Assembly (NCBI GenBank): GCA_022769325.1
Contig: JALEKC010000157.1
Location: 1-45,861 of the forward strand
DNA from: Eubacterium sp.
GTDB taxonomy: Bacteria > Bacillota > Clostridia > Lachnospirales > Lachnospiraceae
Length of the DNA stretch: 45,861 nt
Direction: 5' to 3'
The translations under genes and the position numbers were made by a program. A model generated the notes under the pieces. The model did not search any database and had not been told where the DNA came from. It was given only the letters and a program-made list of their open reading frames with translations. Within the stretch, counting starts at the first letter, position 1, and every line of letters starts with the position of its first letter. Positions 8,437-16,786 of this stretch are shown in pieces.

Positions 8437-10731
8437 TTACCGAATAATAGCCTTTTTCCCAATTCCTCTCCCACGCAATATTTTCTTATATTGTTTCTTC
8501 TTTGTCTTAGAAAAACCACTCTTTGGCAAGGTCACTTTTACCTTTTTATAAATACCGGCAAAGGCCTTTTGCCCCACTCGTTTCATGGTTAATTTTTTGG
8601 ATTTTATCGTTATTTTCTTTAAGTTTTTACATTGGTAAAATGCCTTTGCACCAACTTTTCTAATATTTTTTCCAATTACAACTTTGGTTAGTTTTTTATT
8701 TCCGGCAAAGGCTTTTGCTGCTATGGATGTAACCGGATATTTTTTACTGCCAATGGTTACTTTGTCCGGAATTGTAATCTGGGAAGTATTTTTATTGTAA
8801 GAACAAAGTTCCACCCCTTCTACACCATCTATTTTACTCATACAAAATGCCATATCCGGAGCATCTTTAGCAATTAAAATCTTACCGGAAGGGCTTACTG
8901 CCTTTTCATTCAGCGATTCGGATTCTGGCAGTTGCATCTGAGTGTTTGCACTGGCACTTGGGGTTGGTTCTGTACTGCTTCCCGGCTGACTGCTGACACT
9001 TGGGGTTGCACTGGCACTTGGCATTGGTTCTGTACTGCTTCCCGGCTGACTGCTGGCACTTGGGGTTGCACTGGCACTTGGCGTTGGTTCTGTACTGCTT
9101 CCCGGCTGACTGCTGGCATTTGGGGTTGCACTTGCACTTGGCTTTGGTTCTGTACTGCTTCCCGGTCCTGCGCTGGCACTTGGGGTTGCGCTGGCACTTG
9201 GCTGTGGCTCTGTACTGCTTCCCGGTCCTGCACTGGCACTTGGGGTTGCGCTGGCCGTGGGCTGCTCCCCATTTTTTCCTCGATATGTATTAATCAGCCA
9301 TGCTCCGGTAGCACCTAAATCCTCATTGGTAAATCCATTTATTTTACTTGTTTTCGGCGAAAGCATCGACGCACTTTCATCTTTTTTACTTAAACTCCAA
9401 CAACAATAACTAATTCCTTTTTCTTCAAAAAAGTCAATCCAACTGTCGGCTTCCTCCAAATCAAATCCACCATTTCCTGAAGCATCACAAACACCAAATT
9501 CCGTACAAAATACTGGGGTTCCAGCATCCAATGCGGTTCGAACTTTTTCACGTAAACTGTCTCCATGGGTACCGGAATAAAAATGAATGGTATACATTAC
9601 ATTGGGATCATCTATTTTTCCTCCATCTGTTGCCACTGCATCCACATCCTGGGACCATGTATTGGTTCCCACAATAATAATAGCATCCGGATCGTTGGCG
9701 CGGATGGTATTTACCACCTCCACTGCATAGGGGCGTATCTGATTCCAAGGTGTATTCGTCGGTTCATTACATATTTCATAGATGATATTACTTTGATCCT
9801 TATATTTTTTCGAATACATATCAAAGAATTCTATGGCCTTGGTTTTCGTGGTATTGGGATCTTCATTATGAATATGCCAGTCTATGATAGCGTACATACC
9901 AAGGTCGGTCAGATCCGATACCCCTTGCTGAATATGGTTATCCAGTTTTTCCTTAGAACCTTCTGTATATCCACCCTGGGTAACGTAATTCACAAGACGT
10001 ACCATATTAACGCCCCACTCATCGCGAAGATTTTGAAAGGCCGTTTTATTGAGAAATGTTTCGCCAACATCCCAATGCATTCCGTGGGTACTGGCACCAC
10101 GTAAAGTAAAGGGCTTACCACCAGCATCTTTAATCTGCAATCCGTCTACATGAAGTGCTCCATGTTTTCCATAGGGTGTATCCTTATAAGCCAAATCCTG
10201 GGTCTGTCCGGTTAATGTATAGTGGCACTGATACCCATCCAGATAGGTATTTCCATAGCCCACACTACCTTCGTCATCTCCGCCATTGCTTTGGTCTCCA
10301 TACTCATAGGCTATATTTCCTTCGTTAAAAGAAACTTGTCCTGTAAATCCCAGTTTAAAATCTCCATCCACTTTGTATGTAGTTCCCGGTGCTACTACTT
10401 TTCCATTTCCCTGTCCTTTCACAACAAGTTTCCCATTCTCTTTGGAGACTTGACAACCAAAACATTTACTATATTTTGAAATATCGCTTACCGAGAGTTC
10501 AATTGACCAATCATGAATAGATTGGGAAGAATGGTTCGTTACAGCCAGTGAATACTCATACCAATATTCATTGTCACACCGCTCTGTCAGAGTAATGGTC
10601 ACTTCGTTGTTTGCCGAAGTAAAGTTTTTTACACTCTCCGCTTTTATCACATTGGGCTGCCATGAAAAAATCCCCAAAAAAAGCGCTACAACCAACATCC
10701 TTGCAATATTTCTTCTTTTCATTTCTTTCAT
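8437..10731 (-). CDS. Secreted GH5 cellulase with CBM-like domain, S/T/P linker and BspA-type repeats
   Basis: This 764-residue extracellular endo-beta-1,4-glucanase has a signal peptide (cleavage near residue 31, after VIKA). A beta-rich domain of about 110 residues resembles a family 2 cellulose-binding module. The GH5 domain (about 165-490, subfamily 2-like) carries the acid/base Glu in EICNEPT, the nucleophile in CTEFGV, and DWHIH. Next come a 105-residue Ser/Ala/Thr/Pro linker of five 20-residue repeats and a C-terminal region of LRR_5/BspA-like units (AAKAFAGNKKLTKVVIG). The C-terminus is strongly basic. No LPxTG motif or SLH domain is visible, so any wall attachment would be by the repeats or charge. 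ATG 10731 has GAGAGGAAG upstream. It lies 16 bp behind the DUF3877-like gene. Confidence 0.92.
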   Translation of the reverse strand: MKEMKRRNIARMLVVALFLGIFSWQPNVIKAESVKNFTSANNEVTITLTERCDNEYWYEYSLAVTNHSSQSIHDWSIELSVSDISKYSKCFGCQVSKENGKLVVKGQGNGKVVAPGTTYKVDGDFKLGFTGQVSFNEGNIAYEYGDQSNGGDDEGSVGYGNTYLDGYQCHYTLTGQTQDLAYKDTPYGKHGALHVDGLQIKDAGGKPFTLRGASTHGMHWDVGETFLNKTAFQNLRDEWGVNMVRLVNYVTQGGYTEGSKEKLDNHIQQGVSDLTDLGMYAIIDWHIHNEDPNTTKTKAIEFFDMYSKKYKDQSNIIYEICNEPTNTPWNQIRPYAVEVVNTIRANDPDAIIIVGTNTWSQDVDAVATDGGKIDDPNVMYTIHFYSGTHGDSLREKVRTALDAGTPVFCTEFGVCDASGNGGFDLEEADSWIDFFEEKGISYCCWSLSKKDESASMLSPKTSKINGFTNEDLGATGAWLINTYRGKNGEQPTASATPSASAGPGSSTEPQPSASATPSASAGPGSSTEPKPSASATPNASSQPGSSTEPTPSASATPSASSQPGSSTEPMPSASATPSVSSQPGSSTEPTPSASANTQMQLPESESLNEKAVSPSGKILIAKDAPDMAFCMSKIDGVEGVELCSYNKNTSQITIPDKVTIGSKKYPVTSIAAKAFAGNKKLTKVVIGKNIRKVGAKAFYQCKNLKKITIKSKKLTMKRVGQKAFAGIYKKVKVTLPKSGFSKTKKKQYKKILRGRGIGKKAIIR
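8947..9261 (-). repeat. 60-bp minisatellite encoding the cellulase linker
   Basis: Five head-to-tail 60-bp units plus 15 bp (315 bp in all) encode PSASATPSASAGPGSSTEPQ and close variants. The units fall into two sub-types: AGPGSSTEP on the N-terminal side and SQPGSSTEP on the C-terminal side. Because the unit is a multiple of three and stop-free, several overlapping shadow ORFs appear here on both strands. Confidence 0.97.
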
Positions 10732-10747
10732 AAGTTCTTCCTCTCTT

Positions 10748-11293
10748 TCATTTTTTTAATTCTTCATATTCATTTCGTGTAAAACGATGATACGTCAGTC
10801 CAAAATCATCATCCTCCACGCAATACACATATCGTTCCGTGGTTTCTTTTCCAAAATATAACACAGTCCCCAATCCATCATGGACCATATTCTCCCGACA
10901 AAGAACATCCCCCTGCTCCTTTGCAAAAGTTTCAAAGCACTCCACCACCTCTTCCAACGTTGCTGTGGGCCTTTGAATCACCTCCAAAAAACGCTTTAAA
11001 AAAGTAGGGTCTGGAACCGTCTCTGCGATATGAATCACTCCCTCTTCCGGAATTTCGATTCCATAACGTTCCTTTTCTTTCCAAAAATGCAAATCTCCAA
11101 AAAGCTCTTTTGTTTCTGTCTGAAACTGCGTCAGGGATTTCTCAAGTGTTTCAATCGACGCCTCTCTTTTAAGTCCCAGCAAATCTTTTAAATCCTCCAG
11201 AGGATAAAATAAATCCATTTTCTCCCTCTGCACTCCAATTTTCAACTGCCATTCCTTTACGGTATCTACCATATGCTGCTGTAATTCTGACAT
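10748..11293 (-). CDS. DUF3877-like conserved protein of unknown function
   Basis: This 181-residue, acidic, soluble protein has no signal peptide or membrane helix. It looks like the DUF3877 family of Lachnospiraceae, recognised from memory and without a profile search. Visible features are an N-terminal helical half (KEWQLKIGVQREKMDLFYPL) and a C-terminal half with VLYFGKETTERYVYCVEDDD. No catalytic motif stands out. It starts at 11293, 11 bp after the S41 protease stop, and ends 16 bp before the cellulase start, so it is probably co-transcribed with both. I assign no function. Confidence 0.7.
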   Translation of the reverse strand: MSELQQHMVDTVKEWQLKIGVQREKMDLFYPLEDLKDLLGLKREASIETLEKSLTQFQTETKELFGDLHFWKEKERYGIEIPEEGVIHIAETVPDPTFLKRFLEVIQRPTATLEEVVECFETFAKEQGDVLCRENMVHDGLGTVLYFGKETTERYVYCVEDDDFGLTYHRFTRNEYEELKK

Positions 11294-11304
11294 GGTTCCC
11301 TCCT

Positions 11305-12528
11305 TTATTGTCCTTCGATTATTTGAAGTCCTCGCTGCAATTGCGTATCCTCTTTTTCAAGCTCCGCTGTATCTTTTTGAATAGATTCTTCTTTCGTATA
11401 TTCTATAACTTCATCCGGTTCAATCCCCTTTTTATGAATACTTTCTCCATTGGGCAGATAATATTTTGCAGTTGTCAATTTTAAACCTCCGCCACAACTG
11501 CCTTTCAGAGAAAACAAGGTTTGAACGATGCCTTTTCCAAAACTTTTGGTTCCAATCAATGTAGCTACCCCTCGAGTTTTTAAGGTTCCTGCAAATACTT
11601 CGGAAGCACTGGCACTATTTCCATTTATCAGTACCACCATTGGTTTCTTATAACTTTCTTTATCATCGGAATGATATACTTTATCTCCATCTTTTTTGCT
11701 TTTTTCCGTAATTAAATCCCCTTTTGGCAGAAGGCGGTTCAACATATGAATGGCCGATTCCAAGGACCCTCCACCATTGTCCCTTACATCTATTACCAGC
11801 CCTTTTATCTCCTCCTTTTCCAACGCAGTAACTGCTTTGGAAAACTGCTCATCCGTTTCATTGTCAAATTCTGTTATCCGTATATATCCGGCATTTCCTA
11901 TTTGTTTAGATTCCACGGAAATAACATTCACTTTTTCACAGGAAACTTGCAAAGAAAGCCGCTGTTCTTCTCCTTCCTTTGTCCGAAGAATATCTATGAC
12001 AAAGGTTTTTCCTTCATTTTTATCATTTTTGATCAAGGAAACAACCTCATTTAAACTTTTTCCTGTTAAATCGGTTCCAGCCACCGCTTTGAAAATGTCC
12101 CCAGCCTGCATTCCTGCCTTTTGCGCCGGTCCCCCCGCTGTAACCTTGGTTACAGCAATACTTCCATCCTCTTTTTGTTGAAGCGTAACACCAATTCCTA
12201 CATAGGAACCATTGATGTCCTTTAATTTCTCATCATATTCACTTTGAGTGTAGTAAGCAGAATACTTATCTCCCAGGGAAGAAACCATTCCCTTGGCCGC
12301 TCCATTGGCAAGATCTTCTTCCGTATAATCTCCCTGATAATATTTTTTAATGCATTTTTCAATGGTCTTTGTCTTATCATATGCTTGGGTTGCCGCATTC
12401 CCGGACACCGTGATGGAAATGCCAAAATATCGAAAAATATTAATTAGGCAAAGCATCAATATAGCACCACAAAATATCCCCATAATAAAGGTACTTTTTG
12501 TGGTCTTTTCTTTTCTTATCTGCAACAT
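11305..12528 (-). CDS. S41 C-terminal processing peptidase (CtpA/CtpB-like)
   Basis: This 407-residue serine protease is anchored by one N-terminal helix (about 13-33) and works outside the membrane. A PDZ domain (about 105-190: GSYVGIGVTL, AGGPAQKAGM) precedes the S41 core with VIDVRDNGGGSLE. The catalytic Ser is in NGNSASASE (Ser307) and the Lys in TKSFGKG (Lys332). Their spacing of 25 residues equals that in known tail-specific proteases. In many Firmicutes a CtpB-like gene follows ftsEX and an M23 hydrolase, as here. However, a terminator-like hairpin separates it from the M23 gene, so it may head the next unit with the DUF3877-like and cellulase genes. AAGGAG precedes the ATG. Confidence 0.92.
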   Translation of the reverse strand: MLQIRKEKTTKSTFIMGIFCGAILMLCLINIFRYFGISITVSGNAATQAYDKTKTIEKCIKKYYQGDYTEEDLANGAAKGMVSSLGDKYSAYYTQSEYDEKLKDINGSYVGIGVTLQQKEDGSIAVTKVTAGGPAQKAGMQAGDIFKAVAGTDLTGKSLNEVVSLIKNDKNEGKTFVIDILRTKEGEEQRLSLQVSCEKVNVISVESKQIGNAGYIRITEFDNETDEQFSKAVTALEKEEIKGLVIDVRDNGGGSLESAIHMLNRLLPKGDLITEKSKKDGDKVYHSDDKESYKKPMVVLINGNSASASEVFAGTLKTRGVATLIGTKSFGKGIVQTLFSLKGSCGGGLKLTTAKYYLPNGESIHKKGIEPDEVIEYTKEESIQKDTAELEKEDTQLQRGLQIIEGQ

Positions 12529-12551
12529 CTTTCACTCCTTCATTTGGATTG

Positions 12552-12595
12552 CTTTAAGAAAACAGCCTGAATTCGAGAACTCCCCTTCAGGCTGT
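12552..12595 (-). terminator. Rho-independent terminator after the M23 peptidase gene
   Basis: On the minus strand ACAGCCTGAA, a 14-base loop and TTCAGGCTGT form a perfect 10-bp stem followed by TTTCTTAAA. It lies 13 bp downstream of the M23 gene and 24 bp upstream of the S41 start. The short T-run suggests partial termination. Confidence 0.7.
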
Positions 12596-12607
12596 ATCAT
12601 TCAATAA

Positions 12608-13894
12608 TTAACTTTGACTCACATAATTTAACGGGTCTACATAACTACCATTTACGGTTACACCAAAATGAAGGTGCGGGCCGGTAGAAATCCCTGTAGA
12701 ACCTACGTTTCCAATGACATCCCCCTGTTGTACGGTATCTCCTACCTTAACAGACAATTTGGAGCAATGCATATATACGGTATACAAACTATTTCCATGA
12801 TATATCATAATATAATTTCCCGCACTGGAACTGTATGTGGCTGTCACCACAGTTCCCGCTCCCGATGCCACAATCGGCGTTCCGGAAGAGACTGCAATAT
12901 CTACCCCCTTATGGTACGTGCTGGCTCCTTCTGTAGGACTGGTCCGGGAACCAAATTTGGAAGAAATTCTTCCTGACACCTTAAGTGGCCAACGCAATTC
13001 ACCTGTATTGGCAGCATAGGAATCATTTCCTGTAGCCGGATCCGCACCAGAGGTATTTGTATTGGAACCAGTGGCCGCTTTACTGCTCTTCTGTGCTTTT
13101 TTGGCTGCTTCCTGTCTTGCAATTTCCTGTTGTTTTTTCAAAAGCAGAGATTCTACTATTTGCTCCTGCTTTGCCACCTGGGCATTGAAGGTCTGAACAC
13201 GTTTATCTGTCACATGAATCGCAGAATTCAATTTCTTTACTTCATCTTTTTTACTGCTCTTTAGTTTTTTCAATGAATTCTGATCTGCAACCGCTTCATC
13301 CTGCAGACTGCAGATTTCATCCACCTTTGCTTCCATCAGACTTTGTGAATGCTCAATCTCTGTCATCCGCTGTGCATATTCTTCAAACACTTTGGCATCG
13401 TATTCGGATATTTTCTCCACGTATTCGGAACGATTGAGAAAGTCCCCAAAGCTGGCTGCACTGAAAATGACATCCACATATCCATCATTTCCATTTTCAT
13501 ACATATATTTTATTCGTTTTTTCATGATTTCATACTGCTCTTTTTGCTTTTCCTGTAAATTGGAGCATTCTTCCTGAATCTTAGCCAATTCCTTACGGGA
13601 CTTTTCAATCTGCTTTTTTAACCCCGCAATGGTATCAGACATCTTTTCTATTTTTTTGTCCACTTTTTCAATATAATTTAAAATATTTCCCTTGCTTTTT
13701 TCCAATTCCTTCAAATCTTTTTCCAGATTTTCCAGATGGCTCTCTGCTTTCTTTTTCTCTTCTTCTGCTTTTTGAATCTGCTGATCAAAATCTGCCGTTC
13801 CTTCTTCCGCCTGAACCGGAAGATTCAGATTGGATAAGCAATACGCAAAAACCATAGATAATACCAAAGCCATTGCTACAATTTTCTTCTTCAT
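12608..13894 (-). CDS. M23 peptidoglycan hydrolase with coiled coil (EnvC/PcsB-like), FtsEX partner
   Basis: This 428-residue exported protein has a signal peptide (about 1-29), long paired coiled coils (about 35-270, KAESHLENLEKDLKELEKSK), a low-complexity Ser/Thr/Asn link and a C-terminal LytM/M23 endopeptidase domain (about 300-425). The zinc ligands are present in YHKGVDIA (His, Asp) and GPHLHFG (HxH), with the catalytic His in YMHCSKL, so the enzyme looks active. Coiled coil plus LytM behind ftsE and ftsX is the FtsEX-activated hydrolase layout (EnvC, CwlO, PcsB). In these the transporter switches wall cleavage on during division or elongation. It starts 20 bp after ftsX. Confidence 0.93.
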   Translation of the reverse strand: MKKKIVAMALVLSMVFAYCLSNLNLPVQAEEGTADFDQQIQKAEEEKKKAESHLENLEKDLKELEKSKGNILNYIEKVDKKIEKMSDTIAGLKKQIEKSRKELAKIQEECSNLQEKQKEQYEIMKKRIKYMYENGNDGYVDVIFSAASFGDFLNRSEYVEKISEYDAKVFEEYAQRMTEIEHSQSLMEAKVDEICSLQDEAVADQNSLKKLKSSKKDEVKKLNSAIHVTDKRVQTFNAQVAKQEQIVESLLLKKQQEIARQEAAKKAQKSSKAATGSNTNTSGADPATGNDSYAANTGELRWPLKVSGRISSKFGSRTSPTEGASTYHKGVDIAVSSGTPIVASGAGTVVTATYSSSAGNYIMIYHGNSLYTVYMHCSKLSVKVGDTVQQGDVIGNVGSTGISTGPHLHFGVTVNGSYVDPLNYVSQS

Positions 13895-13914
13895 GCTACT
13901 ATCCCCCTTTTCTT

Positions 13915-14832
13915 TTAGATATCCAAATGCTTTCTTACCGTAAAGAAACTACCTAAAAAGCCTACGCCAATTCCGATTACAAGGCAAGTAGGAACCAGCA
14001 CACTAAATACAGTTCCCGCCGGTAAAAATGTCATCCAGCTTGAAATCATGTCGAATTTTGTCTTAATATACTGTACGATAGATGAATAACTGATCAATAA
14101 AATAATAAGCGGAATCAATGCTCCCACAAAACCAATTACCACACCTTCTACAATAAAGGGTGCCCGGATAAAAAAGTCAGAGGCTCCCATCAACCGCATA
14201 ATACCAATTTCTGCACGACGCACGGTAATTCCGGTTGAAATGGTGGACTGAATCAAAAATACAGAAACGGCCAATAAAATCACAATGATGGCAATGGAAA
14301 TATAACTTACCAAACGGCTGGCATTGGTAAGACTTTTTGCCGTATCCGCCGACTGTTTTACAAGGCGAACTCCCGCAATTTCCCGAATATAATTTGCCAA
14401 TTCATCCTGCTTGGATAAATCCTCGACATAAACCTGATACGAAGCGGAGTCTGCCAGAGGATTATCACCGGCAAAACTTTCTACCAAATCCGGATTGTCT
14501 TTAAAATTTTCTGCAGCAAACTGCTTCCAGGCTTCCTCTGCCGACACGAATTCAACATGATCTACTTCATCACGGGCTTTAATGGCTTCTCCAATGGAAT
14601 CCATCTGTTTCTGTGAGGCACCTTCCTCAAAAAAAACGGTAAGTCCTACCGAAGATTCTACTTCTTTTATCATATGCTGAAAATTACCTACGATAAAATA
14701 AAACATACCAAATAAAAACAAACATGCTGCCATGGTACTAATGGATGCAATGGTAAACATCTTATTTTTGCGCAAACTTTTCAACCCTTGACGCACGCTA
14801 TATAAAAATACACTAATCCCTCTCATATTCAT
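13915..14832 (-). CDS. ftsX: Cell-division protein FtsX
   Basis: This is the membrane subunit of FtsEX (about 305 residues). It has one N-terminal helix (about 25-50), an extracytoplasmic domain of about 110 residues (FFEEGASQKQMDSI), then three helices and a short C-terminus; the ERR/VRRAEIGIMRLMGAS loop that contacts FtsE is clear. The ORF track starts at 14871. The ATG at 14832 (MNMRGISV) has AAAGGTGG just upstream and overlaps ftsE by 20 bp; ATG 14826 is the alternative. The complex relays ATP hydrolysis to the wall hydrolase encoded next. Confidence 0.93.
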   Translation of the reverse strand: MNMRGISVFLYSVRQGLKSLRKNKMFTIASISTMAACLFLFGMFYFIVGNFQHMIKEVESSVGLTVFFEEGASQKQMDSIGEAIKARDEVDHVEFVSAEEAWKQFAAENFKDNPDLVESFAGDNPLADSASYQVYVEDLSKQDELANYIREIAGVRLVKQSADTAKSLTNASRLVSYISIAIIVILLAVSVFLIQSTISTGITVRRAEIGIMRLMGASDFFIRAPFIVEGVVIGFVGALIPLIILLISYSSIVQYIKTKFDMISSWMTFLPAGTVFSVLVPTCLVIGIGVGFLGSFFTVRKHLDI

Positions 14833-15523
14833 AGCCACCTTTTTTATCATCACGGACAACGGTTCCCTCATTCAGTGTTACCACGCGTTTTTGCATAATA
14901 TCTACAATGTCATTGTTGTGGGTCACTACAACAACCGTCGTTCCCATCTTATTCACTTCCTGCAAAAGCATCATAATTTCCCAGGCATTCTGCGGATCCA
15001 GATTTCCTGTTGGCTCATCCGCAAGAAGAATGGTTGGCTGATTTACCAAAGCTCTCGCAATGGCCACACGTTGCTGCTCACCACCGGACAATTCATTGGG
15101 ATAGGCATCTGCCTTATCGGTTAATCCCACAATGGTCAACATGGTCGTCACATTGCGAATCATTTCTCTCTTGCTTCTTCCAATGATTCTTTGTGCAAAG
15201 GCAATATTTTCAAAAACCGTGCGGTCTTTCAGCAAACGAAAATCCTGGAAAACTACACCAATGTTTCGTCGATACAACGGAATCTGTTTACGCTTTAATT
15301 TATTTACAAGTCTTCCTGCAATATACAGTTTTCCGGAGGTGGGGTCCAATTCTTTAAGCAACAATTTAATAAACGTAGACTTTCCGGAACCACTTTTCCC
15401 CACAACAAAGACAAACTCGCCATTTTTGATTTGCAAGGTAACATGTTTTAAAGCATCTACACCAGTTTGATATTGCTTACTTACATCATCCAGTGCGATA
15501 ATCGGCAATTGATTTGCTGTCAT
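14813..15523 (-). CDS. ftsE: Cell-division ATP-binding protein FtsE
   Basis: This 236-residue ATPase subunit has Walker A GKSGSGKST, Q-loop VFQDFRLL (the FtsE-typical DFRLL), signature LSGGEQQR and Walker B LLADEPTGNLD with switch His in THN. Its gene overlaps ftsX. It lies 43 bp behind the CdaR-like regulator gene and is preceded by AAAGGATG. Confidence 0.95.
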   Translation of the reverse strand: MTANQLPIIALDDVSKQYQTGVDALKHVTLQIKNGEFVFVVGKSGSGKSTFIKLLLKELDPTSGKLYIAGRLVNKLKRKQIPLYRRNIGVVFQDFRLLKDRTVFENIAFAQRIIGRSKREMIRNVTTMLTIVGLTDKADAYPNELSGGEQQRVAIARALVNQPTILLADEPTGNLDPQNAWEIMMLLQEVNKMGTTVVVVTHNNDIVDIMQKRVVTLNEGTVVRDDKKGGYEYERD

Positions 15524-15566
15524 CTTTTTTCATCCTTTCCCTTTTTCCGATTTCATTTAATTTCCA

Positions 15567-16655
15567 TCAATAATCGATGGTTTCCAGATAGTTCATATAT
15601 TTAACAACCATAAGTGCAATCTTAAAGGTAATGGCATCATCAAAAACCCGCAAGTCAAGTCCGGTACTTTTTTGAAGTTTATCCAGGCGATATACCAGTG
15701 TATTTCTATGGATATATAATTGTCTGGAAGTCTCCGAAACATTCAAATTATTCTCAAAGAATTTATTAATCGTAGTCAATGTCTCTTCATCAAACTGATC
15801 CGGAGTTTTTTCTTCGAAAATTTCCTTGATGAACATCTTACAAAGAGGCATGGGAAGCTGGTAAATCAAACGCCCAATTCCAAGATTACTATAAGCAATT
15901 ACATTTTTATCGCTATAAAAAATCTTTCCCACATCCAGAGCCATCTTCGCTTCTTTGTGAGAGCGGGATACTTCTTTTAAATCCTTCACAATGGTTCCAA
16001 AAGCCACATGTACCCGCGACATAGCCTCTGTATTGAGCATATCTACGATGACATGTGCTGTCTTTTCCAAATCCTCTATCTGATCCCGTTCCCCAATCTC
16101 CTTGACAAGGATAATATTTTTTTCATCCACCGCAGTAATAAAATCTTTGGTTTGAGTGGCAAACATACTTCGAACCGTCTCAAGAGCCCCGGAATCTTTT
16201 TCTTTATTCGTCTCAATCAAAAATACCACACGTCTGGCATTCATCTCAATATGCAATTTTTTGGCACGGTTAAAGATATCAACCAAAAGAAGATTGTCCA
16301 ACAATAAATTCTTGATAAAATTATCTTTATCATATCTTTCTTTATAGGCAACCAGAAGTCCCTCTATCTGCAATACAATCATTTTCCCTATGGTATACGC
16401 TTCCTCCGAATCTCCTCGGATTATTACAACATATTCTAATTGACCTTCATCATATACCTTAAAATAATGACATCCTTTTACAACCTGACTGTCTGCCGGC
16501 GACTGGATAAAACTCAATTCATCCTCTTGACTCAGTCTAAAATCATCCGATGTTGTGGCCAATGTATTTCCTTCTGCATCCGTTACGCATAAATCATTTT
16601 TTATAATCCCCTTAATACCTTCAATTGTATTTTGTAAAATCTGATTTGATATCAT
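15567..16655 (-). CDS. CdaR/PucR-family transcriptional regulator
   Basis: This 362-residue regulator has an N-terminal domain of the sugar-diacid-recognition type, a central GGDEF-like segment found in CdaR/PucR proteins, and a C-terminal PucR helix-turn-helix (about 300-350: LNVSETSRQLYIHRNTLVYRL). The effector is unknown. It starts at 16655 behind GGAGGTG and has its own promoter. Its position directly ahead of ftsE suggests shared transcription with the division genes, which is unusual for a family best known for diacid or purine catabolism. Confidence 0.85.
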   Translation of the reverse strand: MISNQILQNTIEGIKGIIKNDLCVTDAEGNTLATTSDDFRLSQEDELSFIQSPADSQVVKGCHYFKVYDEGQLEYVVIIRGDSEEAYTIGKMIVLQIEGLLVAYKERYDKDNFIKNLLLDNLLLVDIFNRAKKLHIEMNARRVVFLIETNKEKDSGALETVRSMFATQTKDFITAVDEKNIILVKEIGERDQIEDLEKTAHVIVDMLNTEAMSRVHVAFGTIVKDLKEVSRSHKEAKMALDVGKIFYSDKNVIAYSNLGIGRLIYQLPMPLCKMFIKEIFEEKTPDQFDEETLTTINKFFENNLNVSETSRQLYIHRNTLVYRLDKLQKSTGLDLRVFDDAITFKIALMVVKYMNYLETIDY

Positions 16656-16689
16656 TACTACACCTCCAAAAAAAGTCTACTCTTGTCGC

Positions 16690-16717
16690 ATTATATTATA
16701 TTGTATCATTTTTTCAA
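16690..16717 (-). promoter_or_regulatory. Promoter of the CdaR-ftsEX operon
   Basis: TTGAAA (16712-16717) and TATAAT (16690-16695) on the minus strand are 16 bp apart, about 35 bp upstream of the regulator start. It begins just downstream of the msmK-type gene's terminator. Confidence 0.65.
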
Positions 16718-16721
16718 AAAA

Positions 16722-16758
16722 AAGGCAAGCAAAAAGGGATGCCATTTGGCATCCCTTT
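16722..16758 (-). terminator. Rho-independent terminator of the sugar ABC ATPase gene
   Basis: The perfect 11-bp stem AAAGGGATGCC / GGCATCCCTTT has a 4-base loop and is followed on the minus strand by TTTTTGCTTGCC. It lies 28 bp after the stop of the 16787-17899 gene. Confidence 0.88.
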
Positions 16759-16786
16759 AGTATCACTTACCTATGTAAGAGAAATT

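Noticed and set aside
8947-9261. Possible CRISPR-like array
   Set aside because: The 60-bp units are contiguous with no unique spacers and are in frame within a gene.
8910-9318. Overlapping ORFs on both strands through the cellulase linker (8910..9272 -, 8932..9318 +, 9000..9293 +)
   Set aside because: They arise because the 60-bp repeat is a multiple of three and free of stops in several frames; none has a ribosome site and the GH5 frame is clearly the coding one.
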